In this document: positions 34,684 through 43,843 of the stretch, piece after piece
How positions within the stretch are numbered: position 1 is the first letter of the stretch
Layout of the letters: the number at the start of each line of letters is the position of its first letter
Notes under the pieces: generated by a model
The model's input: only the letters and a program-made list of their open reading frames with translations
The model's database searches: none
What the model was told of the DNA's origin: nothing
Source: Neoroseomonas oryzicola
GTDB lineage: Bacteria > Pseudomonadota > Alphaproteobacteria > Acetobacterales > Acetobacteraceae
Reading direction: 5' to 3'
DNA: 64,000 nucleotides
Assembly: GCF_012163135.1 (NCBI RefSeq)
Contig: NZ_JAAVUP010000001.1
Coordinates: 1-64,000, forward strand
Translations under genes and position numbers: made by a program

Positions 34684-35833
34684 GAGCACCGATCTTCCCG
34701 CGACCCTTACAGCCTGGCGACGCCATCTGCACGCGAACCCGGGCCTCACGCTTCACGAGGGCGAGACCGCCGCCTTCGTCGTCGCCCGCCTCCGCGAGAT
34801 GGGCGTCACCGACATCGCCGAGGGAATCGGCGGCCACGGCGTGGTCGCGACGCTGCGGCGCGGCGGCGGCAACCGCTCGGTCGGCCTGCGCGGCGACATG
34901 GACGCGCTGCCCATCCAGGAGCAGAGCGAGGAACTGCCCTGGAAATCGACCGTGCCCGGCGTGATGCACGCCTGCGGGCATGACGGGCACACCACCGCGC
35001 TGCTCGGCGCGGCGAAGGTGCTGCTGGACGACCCCAACTGGACGGGCACCGTCCGGCTGGTCTTCCAGCCGGCCGAGGAAGGCGGCGGCGGCGCGCGCAA
35101 GATGATCGCCGACGGGCTGTTCCAGCGCTTCCCGATGGAACGCATCTTCGGCTGGCACAATTGGCCGGGCCTGCCTGCGGGCACCATCGGCGTGCACGAC
35201 CGCGCGGTGATGGCCGCGGGCGCGCGCTTCGAGATCGTCTTCGACGGCCATGCCGGCCACGCCGCGCTGCCGCACCTGACGCGCGACCCGATGGTCGCCG
35301 CCGGGCACGCCATCGTCGCGATCCAGTCCATCGTCGCGCGCAACCTCGACCCGCTGACCGGCGGCGTGGTGTCCGTCACGGTGGTCGAGGGCGGCGAGGC
35401 GCAGAACCAGATCACCGCGCGCGTCACGCTGAAGGGCACCGCGCGCTGGCTGCGCGACGAGGACCAGGTGACGATCGAGCAGGGCCTCGGCCGCATCGCC
35501 GACGGCATCGCGCAGACCTTCGGCGTGCGCGCGACCTTCTCCTTCCGCGCCGGCGTCGGCGTCACCGCCAACCACGCGGCCGAACGCGACCTGGCGGCCG
35601 AAGCCGCCGCGGCGGTCACCGATGTGCGCCGCGACGTGCTCCCCGCCATGACCGGCGAGGATTTCGCGTGGTTCCTGCGCGAGGTGCCGGGCGCCTTCGT
35701 CTGGATCGGCAACGGGCCGGCCGAGAATGGGCGCGAGCTCCATCACCCGCGCTACGACTTCAACGACGACATCCTGCCCGTCGCGGCGAAGTTCCTCGCC
35801 GAGACGGCGAAGCGGGCGCTGGCGGGGAACTGA
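34682..35833 (+). CDS. M20-family amidohydrolase (hippurate hydrolase-like)
   Basis: 383 aa M20D peptidase/amidohydrolase. The metal site includes HACGHDGHT near residues 95-103 and QPAEEGGGGA with the catalytic Glu pair; GWHNWPG and the dimerisation domain around DGHAGHAALPH follow. Relatives remove acyl groups from amino acids (hippurate, N-acetyl amino acids, indole-amino acid conjugates). It shares its start region with the divergent tamA gene. There is no signal peptide, so it is cytosolic. Confidence 0.87.
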   Translation: MSTDLPATLTAWRRHLHANPGLTLHEGETAAFVVARLREMGVTDIAEGIGGHGVVATLRRGGGNRSVGLRGDMDALPIQEQSEELPWKSTVPGVMHACGHDGHTTALLGAAKVLLDDPNWTGTVRLVFQPAEEGGGGARKMIADGLFQRFPMERIFGWHNWPGLPAGTIGVHDRAVMAAGARFEIVFDGHAGHAALPHLTRDPMVAAGHAIVAIQSIVARNLDPLTGGVVSVTVVEGGEAQNQITARVTLKGTARWLRDEDQVTIEQGLGRIADGIAQTFGVRATFSFRAGVGVTANHAAERDLAAEAAAAVTDVRRDVLPAMTGEDFAWFLREVPGAFVWIGNGPAENGRELHHPRYDFNDDILPVAAKFLAETAKRALAGN

Positions 35834-35846
35834 TCCCCGCCCGGCG

Positions 35847-36215
35847 TCAGGCGGCCGCGGCCGGTTCGGCGGCGCGCACCGCGCGCGATGGCCGGGTCGT
35901 AGCCTCGGGCGCTTCGGCCGGCGTCGCGGCGGCGAAGGCCTGGGTGAGCATACGGCTCGTCACCTCGGAATAGGCGCGGAAGGCCTCGGCCATCCATTGC
36001 TGCTGCAGGGCGGCGAGGTCGGCGATGTTGCCGCAGTTGCAGGCCTGCTCGAGCATCCGCGAATCGGCGCGCAGCCGATCGCTGACGAAGTCCATGCTCT
36101 CCTTCATCAGGTTGGTCGCGGCGCGGGTCATGGCCTCGCCGTTCGGCAGGCCGGCCAGGCCGAAATCGAGGTTGCCGGTCCGGGGGGCGGCCTGGTGGGG
36201 CGTGCTCCGTTCCAT
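35847..36215 (-). CDS. Phasin-like protein
   Basis: 122 aa. A very strong ribosome site (AGGAGGAG) precedes ATG 36215. The protein is helical and amphipathic (MTRAATNLMKESMDFVSDRL, LAALQQQWMAEAFRAYSEV) with a low-complexity Ala/Pro/Arg tail, as in the phasin_2 family that coats polyhydroxyalkanoate granules. The family match is by overall pattern rather than a unique motif. No PHA synthase is nearby. The strong translation signal fits an abundant granule protein. Confidence 0.65.
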   Translation of the reverse strand: MERSTPHQAAPRTGNLDFGLAGLPNGEAMTRAATNLMKESMDFVSDRLRADSRMLEQACNCGNIADLAALQQQWMAEAFRAYSEVTSRMLTQAFAAATPAEAPEATTRPSRAVRAAEPAAAA

Positions 36216-36397
36216 GTCTTCTCCTCCTGTGCCGTTCTTGGGGTCTTCGTCCTGAGATCCCGGCGTCCCGATGCGCCCTTCGCGGCAGCGATCGCAATGG
36301 CCCAGATCAATGTCGCGGGCATTTGATGGCTGCGGGAAAGGCTGTTGCCGGCACGAAATGGCGCTAGCCTTCGTCCGGCCAGCAAGGGAGGAAACGC

Positions 36398-36796
36398 ATG
36401 GCACTGGGACGCAGGGTTTTCGCCGGTTGCGCGATCTGCGCGGCGATCGGTGTCGCGACCCGCGAGGCGGGCGCGCAGCCCGCCGCGGCGCGACGCACCA
36501 TCCTGCAATCGACCGAGGTGCCGGGGACCGACATGGTCACGCACCTCGTCATGGTCGAGTTCCCGGCCAATGGCGGCAATCCGCGCCACACCCATCCCGG
36601 CATCACAACGGGCCTGGTGCTGGAGGGCGAATTGCAGCTGACGATCGACGGGATGCCCGCGGCGAACCTGAAGCCGGGCGACAGCCTGCTGATCCCCAAT
36701 GCGCGGCCGCATGTCGAACAGGCCGGCGGCGCGGGATGCAAGGTAGCCGTGAGCTTCACCGTCGAGAAGGGCAAGCCGCTCGCCTCGCCCGCCTGA
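36398..36796 (+). CDS. Exported cupin-domain protein
   Basis: 132 aa. A Tat-like or Sec signal (GRRVFAGCAICAAIGVA) ends near residue 26. The mature part is one small cupin: motif 1 NPRHTHPGITTGLVLEG, motif 2 PGDSLLIPNARPHVEQ. A strong AAGGGAGGAA site precedes the start. The protein is probably periplasmic. Function unknown; such proteins may bind metals or small ligands. A flavoprotein gene follows after 36 bp. Confidence 0.78.
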   Translation: MALGRRVFAGCAICAAIGVATREAGAQPAAARRTILQSTEVPGTDMVTHLVMVEFPANGGNPRHTHPGITTGLVLEGELQLTIDGMPAANLKPGDSLLIPNARPHVEQAGGAGCKVAVSFTVEKGKPLASPA

Positions 36797-36832
36797 GGTG
36801 CCCGGCGCGGCGGGCTGGGCTAGGGTGGTGCG

Positions 36833-38263
36833 ATGCAGCATCTCCGCGCCCCCGGCCTCGCCGCGCTCGAGGCGAGCCTCGCCGCCGACCTCGAACGCCT
36901 CCAGGAACCCTCGACCGGCTGGGTGCCGCCGACGGCGGCCCCGGATGGCAGCGTCGCGCTGGATGTCGCGGTGCTCGGCGCGGGGATGGCGGGGCTCGCC
37001 GTCGGCTTCGCGCTGCGGCGGGAAGGGGTGGCGCGGGTCGCGCTGTTCGATCCCGCGCCCGAGGGGCTTGAAGGCCCCTGGGCGACCTATGCGCGAATGC
37101 GGACGCTGCGCAGCCCGAAGCAACTGGCCGGGCCCGCGCTCGGCCTGCCGGGCCTGACCTTCCGCGCCTGGTTCGAGGCGCGGCACGGCGCCGAGGCGTG
37201 GGACGCGCTCGGCAAGATCCCGACCGACATGTGGATGGACTACCTGCGCTGGTACCGGCGCGTCTCGGGGCTCGACGTCCGCAATGGCGTCGGTGTCGCG
37301 CGCATCGTCCCGGAGGGCGGGCTGTTCCGCCTGGACCTGTCGGATGGCGCCACGACCCATGCCCGGCACGTGGTCCTCGCGACCGGGCGGGACGGGCTGG
37401 GCGGGCCGCGCATCCTGGATGGGTTCCTGCCCGAATGGCGGGGCCGCTTCTGGGCGCATTCTGCCGACGAGATCGACTTTGGCGCATTGGCCGGCCGCCA
37501 AGTCGTGGTGATCGGCGCCGGCGCCTCCGCCTTCGACAATGCCGCCGCCGCGCTCGAGGCCGGCTGCGGACGGATGACCATGCTGCTGCGCCGGTCCTCC
37601 CTGCCGCGGGTCAATTCGGGCAAGGCGCTGGAAGGGCGCGGCACCTGGCATGGCTGGCACGCCCTGCCGGCGGAATGGCGATGGCGCCTCGCGCTGACGG
37701 TCGAGCGTCGCCAGACGCCGCCGCCGCATGAAAGCGTGCGCCGCGTCTCGGCCCACGCCAATGCCACGCTGCTGACCGGCGCAGGCGTCGAGGGCGTGCG
37801 GCAGGACGGTGAGGGGCTCTGCCTGGCGACACCACGCGGGGAGGTCCGCGCCGATTTCGTCATCCTCGGCACTGGCTTCCTGCAGGATGCGGGGATGCGG
37901 CCGGAACTCGCCGAAGTGGCCGAGCAGATCCGCCTCTGGCGCGACGTCTACGTGCCGCCGCCCGAGGAACGCGACGCGGCCCTCGGCCTCAACCCCTGGC
38001 TCGACGAGACCTTCGCCTTCACCGAGCGGGTGCCCGGCACGGCACCGCATCTCGCACGTCTGCACTGCCTGAACTTCGCAGCGACGCTGAGCCACGGGAA
38101 ACTCACCGGCGACATCCCGGCCATCGGCGCGGGCGCGGAGCGGCTGGCGCAGGGCATCTGCGCGCGGCTGTTCGCCGCGGATGTCGCGGTGCACGCCGCT
38201 CGGCTCGCCGCCTTCGACGAGCCGGAGATCACCGGCGACGAGTGGCCGGGCGTGGCGCTCTGA
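36833..38263 (+). CDS. FAD-dependent monooxygenase-like oxidoreductase
   Basis: 476 aa. The first dinucleotide-binding motif is VAVLGAGMAGLAVGFALRR near 46-64 and a second is VVVIGAGASAFDNAAA near 225, the two-Rossmann arrangement of flavin-containing and Baeyer-Villiger-type monooxygenases. A LATGRDG segment marks the FAD domain, and ILGTGFLQD a later NAD(P) contact. Related proteins oxidise N, S or C atoms. The substrate is unknown. Its stop codon falls at the left end of a MITE-like element. Confidence 0.75.
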   Translation: MQHLRAPGLAALEASLAADLERLQEPSTGWVPPTAAPDGSVALDVAVLGAGMAGLAVGFALRREGVARVALFDPAPEGLEGPWATYARMRTLRSPKQLAGPALGLPGLTFRAWFEARHGAEAWDALGKIPTDMWMDYLRWYRRVSGLDVRNGVGVARIVPEGGLFRLDLSDGATTHARHVVLATGRDGLGGPRILDGFLPEWRGRFWAHSADEIDFGALAGRQVVVIGAGASAFDNAAAALEAGCGRMTMLLRRSSLPRVNSGKALEGRGTWHGWHALPAEWRWRLALTVERRQTPPPHESVRRVSAHANATLLTGAGVEGVRQDGEGLCLATPRGEVRADFVILGTGFLQDAGMRPELAEVAEQIRLWRDVYVPPPEERDAALGLNPWLDETFAFTERVPGTAPHLARLHCLNFAATLSHGKLTGDIPAIGAGAERLAQGICARLFAADVAVHAARLAAFDEPEITGDEWPGVAL

Positions 38264-38384
38264 TACCAACTGCGCGAAGGTTGCGCCTTCGTGCCCTCAA
38301 GCGCCGGCGCTTCGCTTGGCTCGCCGCATGAGCGGCCTCGCCCGCCTTTGGCGGGCGTAGGTCGGAACTTCGTGCGGTTGGTAT
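38263..38384. mobile_element. 122-bp MITE-like palindromic element (contains repeat copy B)
   Basis: Seventeen-bp terminal inverted repeats (38263-38279 and 38368-38384, 15/17 identical, beginning ATACCAAC) bound a 122-bp element with no coding capacity. Inside are stems CGAAGG/CCTTCG and CGCCCGCC-TTT-GGCGGGCG. The CCTCAAGCGCCGGCGC...CGCTTGGCT core at 38293-38330 matches repeat copies near 23.7 and 48.1 kb. It fills the gap between two convergent genes. No transposase is in the window and a target duplication is not obvious. Confidence 0.7.
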
Positions 38385-38389
38385 GAGCG

Positions 38390-38710
38390 TCAGCTGTCGA
38401 AGCGGAAGGCGCCGGTCGGCTGCGGCGCCTCGGCGGCGGGCTGTTCCGCCGGCGGGGCGGCGCCCTGCTGCGCCTGGAGTTGCGCCTGCTGCTGGGCCAC
38501 CTGGGCGCGCACGCGCTCCTCGATCTGGCGCAGCAGGTTGCCCATGCCGTTCACCAGCCCGGGCAGTTGCGTGACCGGCACGCAGAGCGTCGCGCAGGGC
38601 AGCGCCTTGCCGTCGCTGCCGGTCACCGCGAGCGAGATGCGCGCGACGCCATGGGCGACCTGGGCCTCGATGACGCCGTCGCAGAAGACGGTGGGGCGGA
38701 TATCGGCCAT
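38390..38710 (-). CDS. Small protein of the type I secretion operon, hypothetical
   Basis: 106 aa, cytosolic. The first ~55 residues look beta-rich (TVFCDGVIEAQVAHGVARI, LPCATLCVPV), then one helix (LPGLVNGMGNLLRQIEERV) and a Gln/Ala/Pro-rich tail that may be disordered. It lies 18 bp after the HlyD-type gene on the same strand, with AAGGAAA as ribosome site. No family is recognised with confidence. Its place suggests a partner of the exporter, for example a substrate chaperone, but that is inference. Confidence 0.55.
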   Translation of the reverse strand: MADIRPTVFCDGVIEAQVAHGVARISLAVTGSDGKALPCATLCVPVTQLPGLVNGMGNLLRQIEERVRAQVAQQQAQLQAQQGAAPPAEQPAAEAPQPTGAFRFDS

Positions 38711-38728
38711 GCTGGCGGTTTCCTTGTC

Positions 38729-40117
38729 CTATTGTTCGCGGAAGGCGCGCGCGAAGCTGTCGCGCAGCGGCTGGGTGATGTAGCGCAGGAAGCTGCGCTC
38801 CCCGATCTGGATCATGGCCTCGACCGGCATGCCTGGCACCAGCTGCACGCCCTGCAGGCGTTCGAGCTGGTCGGCGTCGATCAGGATGTGCACGCGGTAG
38901 TAGGTCTGGCGCGTGCGCTCGTCCATCGTGACGTCCTGCGCGACGAAGGTGACGTGGCCGTGCAGGTAGGGCACCAGGCGCTGCTTGAAGGCCGGCAGGC
39001 GCACCTCGGCAAGCAGGCCGGGATGGACCACGTCGATGTCGAAGGGCTGCAGGTTCACCTCGGCGATCAGGCGGTCGCGCGTCGGCACCAGGTCCATCAC
39101 CGGGTCGCCCGGCCGCACCACCGCACCCATGTTGAACAGGCGCAGGTTGAGGACGGTGCCGTCCTCCGGGGCGAGGATGTCGCGGCGGACCGCGACGTCG
39201 CGCGCGGCGCGCAGGCGTTCCTCGACCTCGGCGAGGCGCGTGCGGACGTCGCGCTGCTCGGCCGCGACGTCCTGGCGGCGCTGGCCGATGATGGTGGCGA
39301 TGGTGCTGCGCGCCTCGGCGATGGTCTGGCGGGCGCGTTCCACCTGGCCCTGGAGGTCCTCGATCTGGCCTTCCAGCCCGGCGGCCGTGCGCTGCAGGGC
39401 AAGCAGGGTGGGCAGGCGCTGCAGCCCCTGCTGGACCAGGGTGCGGGTCAGCTCCTCCTCGCGCCGGATCAGTTCCAGCTGGTTGCGCTGGGCGCGCAGC
39501 TGGCCGCCGACGCCGTTGATGATCGCCTCCTGCTGGCCGATCCGCGCGTCCTGCACGGCGATCTGGCTCAGCAGCGCCGCGCGGCGGGATTCGTAGACGG
39601 CGCGCTGGCCGGCGACGGCGTCCGCCGCGCGCGGCTCGTTCGCGGTGAGCAGTTCCTCGGGGAAGGGGATCTCGAGCCGGTCCTCGAGTTCCGCGGTCAG
39701 GCGGGCGTCCTGGGCGATGTAGGACCAGCGCTGGCTGCGCAGTGCCTCGAGGTCGGCCGCGGCGCGCACGTCGTCCAGGCGCATCAGCAGCTGGCCCGCC
39801 TGCACGCGGTCGCCGTCGCGCACCAGGATCTCCCGCACGATGCCGCCTTCGAGGTGCTGGATGGTCCGCCGCGTGCCCTCGACCTTGATCATGCCGGGCG
39901 CGATCGCGGCCTCGGACAGCGGGGCGAGCACCGACCAGGCGGCGAAGGTGCCGAAGAAGACCAGCATGGCCGCGAAGCCGAACAGGATGGCGCCGCCGGT
40001 GCGGGGCCGGGCGGGCGGTTCGGGGAAGGTGGGCAGGGTGAGGCGCACGGGCGGCAGCGGCGTGCGCTGCTCCGCGACCTCCTGCGCCGGCGGCGGCAGG
40101 GTGGAGACGTCGCTCAT
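38729..40117 (-). CDS. Type I secretion membrane-fusion protein (HlyD family)
   Basis: 462 aa periplasmic adaptor linking the ABC exporter to an outer-membrane channel. One span near residues 43-63 (GAILFGFAAMLVFFGTFAAW) is followed by the beta-barrel and lipoyl region (IKVEGTRRTIQHLEGGIVREILVRDGDRV), a long coiled-coil hairpin (about 110-290), and the HlyD signature toward the end (QTYYRVHILIDA...GMPVEAMI). It overlaps the ATPase gene by four bases. No TolC or RTX-substrate gene is in the window. Confidence 0.9.
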   Translation of the reverse strand: MSDVSTLPPPAQEVAEQRTPLPPVRLTLPTFPEPPARPRTGGAILFGFAAMLVFFGTFAAWSVLAPLSEAAIAPGMIKVEGTRRTIQHLEGGIVREILVRDGDRVQAGQLLMRLDDVRAAADLEALRSQRWSYIAQDARLTAELEDRLEIPFPEELLTANEPRAADAVAGQRAVYESRRAALLSQIAVQDARIGQQEAIINGVGGQLRAQRNQLELIRREEELTRTLVQQGLQRLPTLLALQRTAAGLEGQIEDLQGQVERARQTIAEARSTIATIIGQRRQDVAAEQRDVRTRLAEVEERLRAARDVAVRRDILAPEDGTVLNLRLFNMGAVVRPGDPVMDLVPTRDRLIAEVNLQPFDIDVVHPGLLAEVRLPAFKQRLVPYLHGHVTFVAQDVTMDERTRQTYYRVHILIDADQLERLQGVQLVPGMPVEAMIQIGERSFLRYITQPLRDSFARAFREQ

Positions 40118-41865
40118 GCCTGCGCCTCCCGGTTCACCGGGGCTGCGATCGGCGTCGGCTGCGCCGGCTTCATCAGGCGCTTCATCACCTCGGCGCGTGG
40201 GCCGAAGGTTTCGACCGCGCCGTCGCGCAGCAGCAGGACCTTCTCGACGCCTTGCACCAGCACCGGGCGATGGGAGACGAGCACGACCGTCGTGCCGCGC
40301 CGACGCAACTCGTGCAGGGCGCGCAGCAGGGCGCTCTCGGCATCGCCGTCGAGGTTGCTGTTGGGCTCGTCGAGCACCACCAGGCGCGGGCTTCCGAACA
40401 TGGCGCGGGCGAGGCCGATCTGCTGGCGCTGCCCGCCCGAGAGATGCTGGCCGCCCTCGCCGATCTCGGTCTCGTAGCCCTTGGGCAGGCGCAGGATCAT
40501 GTCGTGGCAGCCGGCGAGGCGCGCGGCGTCGAACACCGCCTCGGCCGGCGCCTGGGCCATGCGGGCGATGTTGTCCATCACCGTGCCATCGAACAGTTCC
40601 ACGTCCTGCGGCAGGTAGCCGACATACTGGCCGAAATCCTCCCGCTGCCAGGCATAGACATCCGCGCCGTCGAGCCGCACCGCGCCCGAGGCCGGCTGCA
40701 GCGTGCCGGTCAGCAGCCGGATCAGCGTGGTCTTGCCGGCGGCCGAGGGGCCGATGACCGCGAGGCTTTCGCCCGGTTCGAGGGCGAAGCTCACGCCCTT
40801 GACCACCGGCACGTGCGATCCGGGAAAGCCGAAGGCCACGCGTTCCACCGCGAGCTGCCCGCGCGGCGCCGGCAGCGCGATGCCCGGCGGGCGCAGGCGC
40901 GGCATGACGAGGAAGGCCTGCAGCCGCTTCCAGGACTGGCGCGCCTGCACCAGTTGCCGCCAGCCGCCGATCATCTGCTCCACCGGCGCCAGCGCGCGGC
41001 CCATGATGATCGAGGCGGCGATCGAGGCGCCCGAGGTCAGCTGCTGTTCCAGCACCAGCCAGGCACCGACGCCGAGGATCGCGACCTGCACCGCAAGCCG
41101 CGCGAACTTGGTCAGCGCCAGCAGCGGGGCCCCGCGGTCGAGCGCGCGGTTCATGGGTTCGGAGGTTCGGACGACGCTTGCCTGCCAGCGCGCCAGGACG
41201 GCCGGCAGCATGCCCATGCTGTCGATCACCTCGGCATTGCGGACGATCGATTCCGCGCGGCGTTGGCTGGCGAGCCCGGCGCTGTTCGCCTCGCGCAGCA
41301 GTTTCGAGGTCGCGAGTTCGTTCAGCAGGGTCAGCGCCAGCAGGATGAAGGCGCCGCCCAGGGCCACCACGCCGAGCACCGGATGCAGGATGAAGATCAC
41401 GAGTAGGAAGACCGGCACCCAGGGCACGTCGAACAGCGACAGGGAGGCCGGGGAGCCGAGATAGGCCCGGCAGGTGCCAAGGTCGCGCAGCGCCTCCATG
41501 CGGTAGGGGCGGCCGCGCAGCTGGCTCTCGACCGCGCGGGCGAAGCCTTCGGGCGCCACCTTGGCCTCGATCCAGCCGCCGATGCGCTGCATGACGCGGG
41601 TGCGCACCGCCTCGAGCACCGCGAGCAGGCCGAGCGCGGCGATGGCTATGATGGTCAGGTAGATCAGCGTGTTCACGTTGCGGGTGGCGAGCACCCGGTC
41701 GAACACCTGCATCATGTAGAGCGAGACGGTGAGCTGCAGCATGTTGACCACGCCGCTGAACACGCCGACGGCGACGAATTGCCGCCGGCAGGCGGCCATC
41801 GCACGGGCCAGCGGCGTGGCCGCCGGCGCCGTCTCCCCGGGCAGCGCGCGCGCGTCAGTGGCCAC
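40114..41865 (-). CDS. Type I secretion system permease/ATPase (PrsD/AprD-like)
   Basis: 583 aa fused ABC exporter. The membrane half (about 30-310) begins FVAVGVFSGVVNMLQLTVSL with LYMMQVFDRVL, typical of the PrtD/PrsD class. The ATPase half has Walker A GPSAAGKTT at 372-380, signature LSGGQRQQIGLARA and Walker B RLVVLDEPNSNLD. I use a GTG start at 41865 because it gives the normal N-terminal length; ATG 41799 is an alternative. The 231-bp gap to the divergent glycosyltransferase shows no clear motif. Confidence 0.9.
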   Translation of the reverse strand: MATDARALPGETAPAATPLARAMAACRRQFVAVGVFSGVVNMLQLTVSLYMMQVFDRVLATRNVNTLIYLTIIAIAALGLLAVLEAVRTRVMQRIGGWIEAKVAPEGFARAVESQLRGRPYRMEALRDLGTCRAYLGSPASLSLFDVPWVPVFLLVIFILHPVLGVVALGGAFILLALTLLNELATSKLLREANSAGLASQRRAESIVRNAEVIDSMGMLPAVLARWQASVVRTSEPMNRALDRGAPLLALTKFARLAVQVAILGVGAWLVLEQQLTSGASIAASIIMGRALAPVEQMIGGWRQLVQARQSWKRLQAFLVMPRLRPPGIALPAPRGQLAVERVAFGFPGSHVPVVKGVSFALEPGESLAVIGPSAAGKTTLIRLLTGTLQPASGAVRLDGADVYAWQREDFGQYVGYLPQDVELFDGTVMDNIARMAQAPAEAVFDAARLAGCHDMILRLPKGYETEIGEGGQHLSGGQRQQIGLARAMFGSPRLVVLDEPNSNLDGDAESALLRALHELRRRGTTVVLVSHRPVLVQGVEKVLLLRDGAVETFGPRAEVMKRLMKPAQPTPIAAPVNREAQA

Positions 41866-42096
41866 TGGGGTCGTGGTCGCTATTGGCGGAAATGGCCGCG
41901 GTCACTGCATCTCTCCCTTGCCCGGCGCGGGGCTCCGGGGCCTGACAGGCCCGCGGACCTGCCGCGGCGTCTGACGGTCCCGGCAGACTATTGCCCTGGA
42001 AAACCCGAAATCTAGATGAAAGTAACAGGCCGGACCGCGGCTGGACGAGGGCCCCGCCCTGCTGTAGCGCGCCGCGACGGGAGTGACACGAGATCC

Positions 42097-43299
42097 ATGG
42101 ACACGGCGGCAAGGCCCGACACGCTGCAGGACGGTGGAGCCATCGAGCTGACCATCCTCATGCCCTGCCTGAACGAGGCGGAGACGCTGGGCACCTGCGT
42201 GCGCAAGGCGATGGACTACCTGGCGCGGAGCGGCGTGCGGGGCGAGGTCCTGGTCGCCGACAACGGCAGCACCGACGGCAGCCAGGCGATCGCCGAGGGG
42301 CTGGGCGCGCGCGTCGTCCCGGTGCCCGAGAGGGGCTACGGCGCCGCGCTGATCGCGGGGATCCGCGCCGCGCGCGGGCGCTACGTCATCATGGGCGACA
42401 GCGACGATTCCTATGACTTCACCGCCCTCGACCCCTTCGTCGCGAAGCTGCGCGAGGGCTACGAGTTGGTCATGGGCAACCGCTTCCGCGGCGGGATCAA
42501 GCCGGGCGCCATGCCGCCCCTGCATCGCTACCTCGGCAATCCGGTGCTCTCGACCGTGGGGCGGGTCTTCTTCCACAGCCCGGTGCGGGACTTCCATTGC
42601 GGGCTGCGCGGCTTCAACCGCGACGCGATGCTGGCGCTCGACCTGCGGCTGCCGGGGATGGAGTTCGCCTCCGAGATGGTGGTGAAGGCGACGGTGAAGG
42701 GCCTTCGCATCACCGAGGTGCCGACCACGCTTTCCCCGGATGGGCGATCGCGGCCGCCGCACCTGCGGTCCTGGCGGGACGGGTGGCGGCACCTGCGCTT
42801 CCTGCTCGCCTTCTGCCCGCGCTGGCTGTTCCTTTATCCCGGCGCGGCGCTGTTCCTCCTGGGCGCGGCGGGGATGGCGCTGCTGCTGCCGGGACCGGTG
42901 CACCTGGGCGGGGTGACGCTCGACGTCCACACCTTGCTCTATGCCTCTGGCGCCATGGTCATGGGGTTCCAGGCGGTGCAGTTTTGGATCTTCGCGCGCA
43001 TCTACGGCGCGCAGGAAGGCGTGGTGCCCGAGGAGCCGCGCCTGACCGCGGCGCTGGCGCGCTTCGGGCTGGAACCGGCGCTGATCGTCGCGGCGCTGCT
43101 GGTCGTGCTCGGGCTCGGGCTGGGCGTGGCGGCGGTGGCGATCTGGGGGGCGGAACGCTTCGGGCCGCTCACCGGCATGGCGGCGATGCGCGTCACCATC
43201 GCATCGGTGACCTCGATGCTGCTCGGCCTGCAACTCGCCTTCGGGGCCTTCTTCATCGCTCTGCTCGGCATGATGCGGGCGAAGGGGCCGAGCGGCTGA
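42097..43299 (+). CDS. GT2-family glycosyltransferase with membrane anchor
   Basis: 400 aa. The GT-A domain starts LTILMPCLNEAETLG, followed by VADNGSTDGSQAIAE and IMGDSDDSYDF, in which the DSD acts as the metal/nucleotide site. The C-terminal ~130 residues form about four membrane spans (WLFLYPGAALFLLGAAGMAL onward). This resembles polyprenyl-phosphate sugar transferases (DPM/GtrB-like), which load sugars on lipid carriers. A GtrA-family gene converges on it 5 bp away, and GtrA proteins often pair with such enzymes. Confidence 0.85.
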   Translation: MDTAARPDTLQDGGAIELTILMPCLNEAETLGTCVRKAMDYLARSGVRGEVLVADNGSTDGSQAIAEGLGARVVPVPERGYGAALIAGIRAARGRYVIMGDSDDSYDFTALDPFVAKLREGYELVMGNRFRGGIKPGAMPPLHRYLGNPVLSTVGRVFFHSPVRDFHCGLRGFNRDAMLALDLRLPGMEFASEMVVKATVKGLRITEVPTTLSPDGRSRPPHLRSWRDGWRHLRFLLAFCPRWLFLYPGAALFLLGAAGMALLLPGPVHLGGVTLDVHTLLYASGAMVMGFQAVQFWIFARIYGAQEGVVPEEPRLTAALARFGLEPALIVAALLVVLGLGLGVAAVAIWGAERFGPLTGMAAMRVTIASVTSMLLGLQLAFGAFFIALLGMMRAKGPSG

Positions 43300-43304
43300 C
43301 GCGC

Positions 43305-43757
43305 TCAGCCGTCGCGGAAGACGATCTGCCGCGACAGCGCGAAATTGGCGAACATCCCGGCGATGGCGCCGGCCGCCACGCCCAGCACCGGATGGGCCGC
43401 GACCGTCGGGACGAAGGTCACCAGCAGCGCGTAGGTCCCGTAGTTGAGGACGAAGCCGCCGAGGTTCACCACCACGAAGAGCAGCCATTGCCGGTGGACG
43501 GGCGCGCCGGCGCCGCGCCCCCGGAAGGTCCAGGCGCGGTTCAGCGCCCAGGTCGTCGTCGCCGCCGCCACGTAGGAGACCGCGCGGCCGAGATAGAGGC
43601 CGGCCCCGACCGCGAGCCCCGCATAGAGCACCGCCGTATCGACCACGAAGCCGATCACCCCGACGACGCCGAAGCGCAGGAACTGCTGCAGCAACGCGGC
43701 GCGCGCAGGGCCGAGCAGGCGCGTCAGCATCGGGCCGAGGATCGCGATATCCGTCAT
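43305..43757 (-). CDS. GtrA-family membrane protein
   Basis: 150 aa with four membrane spans. Family features are FLRFGVVGVIGFVVDTAVLY at residues 26-45, ATTTWALNRAWTFRGRG near 66-82, and the final ANFALSRQIVFRD. GtrA proteins are proposed to help flip polyprenyl-linked sugars. The gene lies tail-to-tail with the GT2 gene, so they are not in one operon but may act in one pathway. Confidence 0.88.
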   Translation of the reverse strand: MTDIAILGPMLTRLLGPARAALLQQFLRFGVVGVIGFVVDTAVLYAGLAVGAGLYLGRAVSYVAAATTTWALNRAWTFRGRGAGAPVHRQWLLFVVVNLGGFVLNYGTYALLVTFVPTVAAHPVLGVAAGAIAGMFANFALSRQIVFRDG

Positions 43758-43843
43758 GGGGGCGGGGTGTAGGGCGGCGGGCGCGGCTTGCCCAGCCTCG
43801 GCGCCGCTGCCACCTTCCGGGCCTCTTCCGAACGGGGTGGTTC

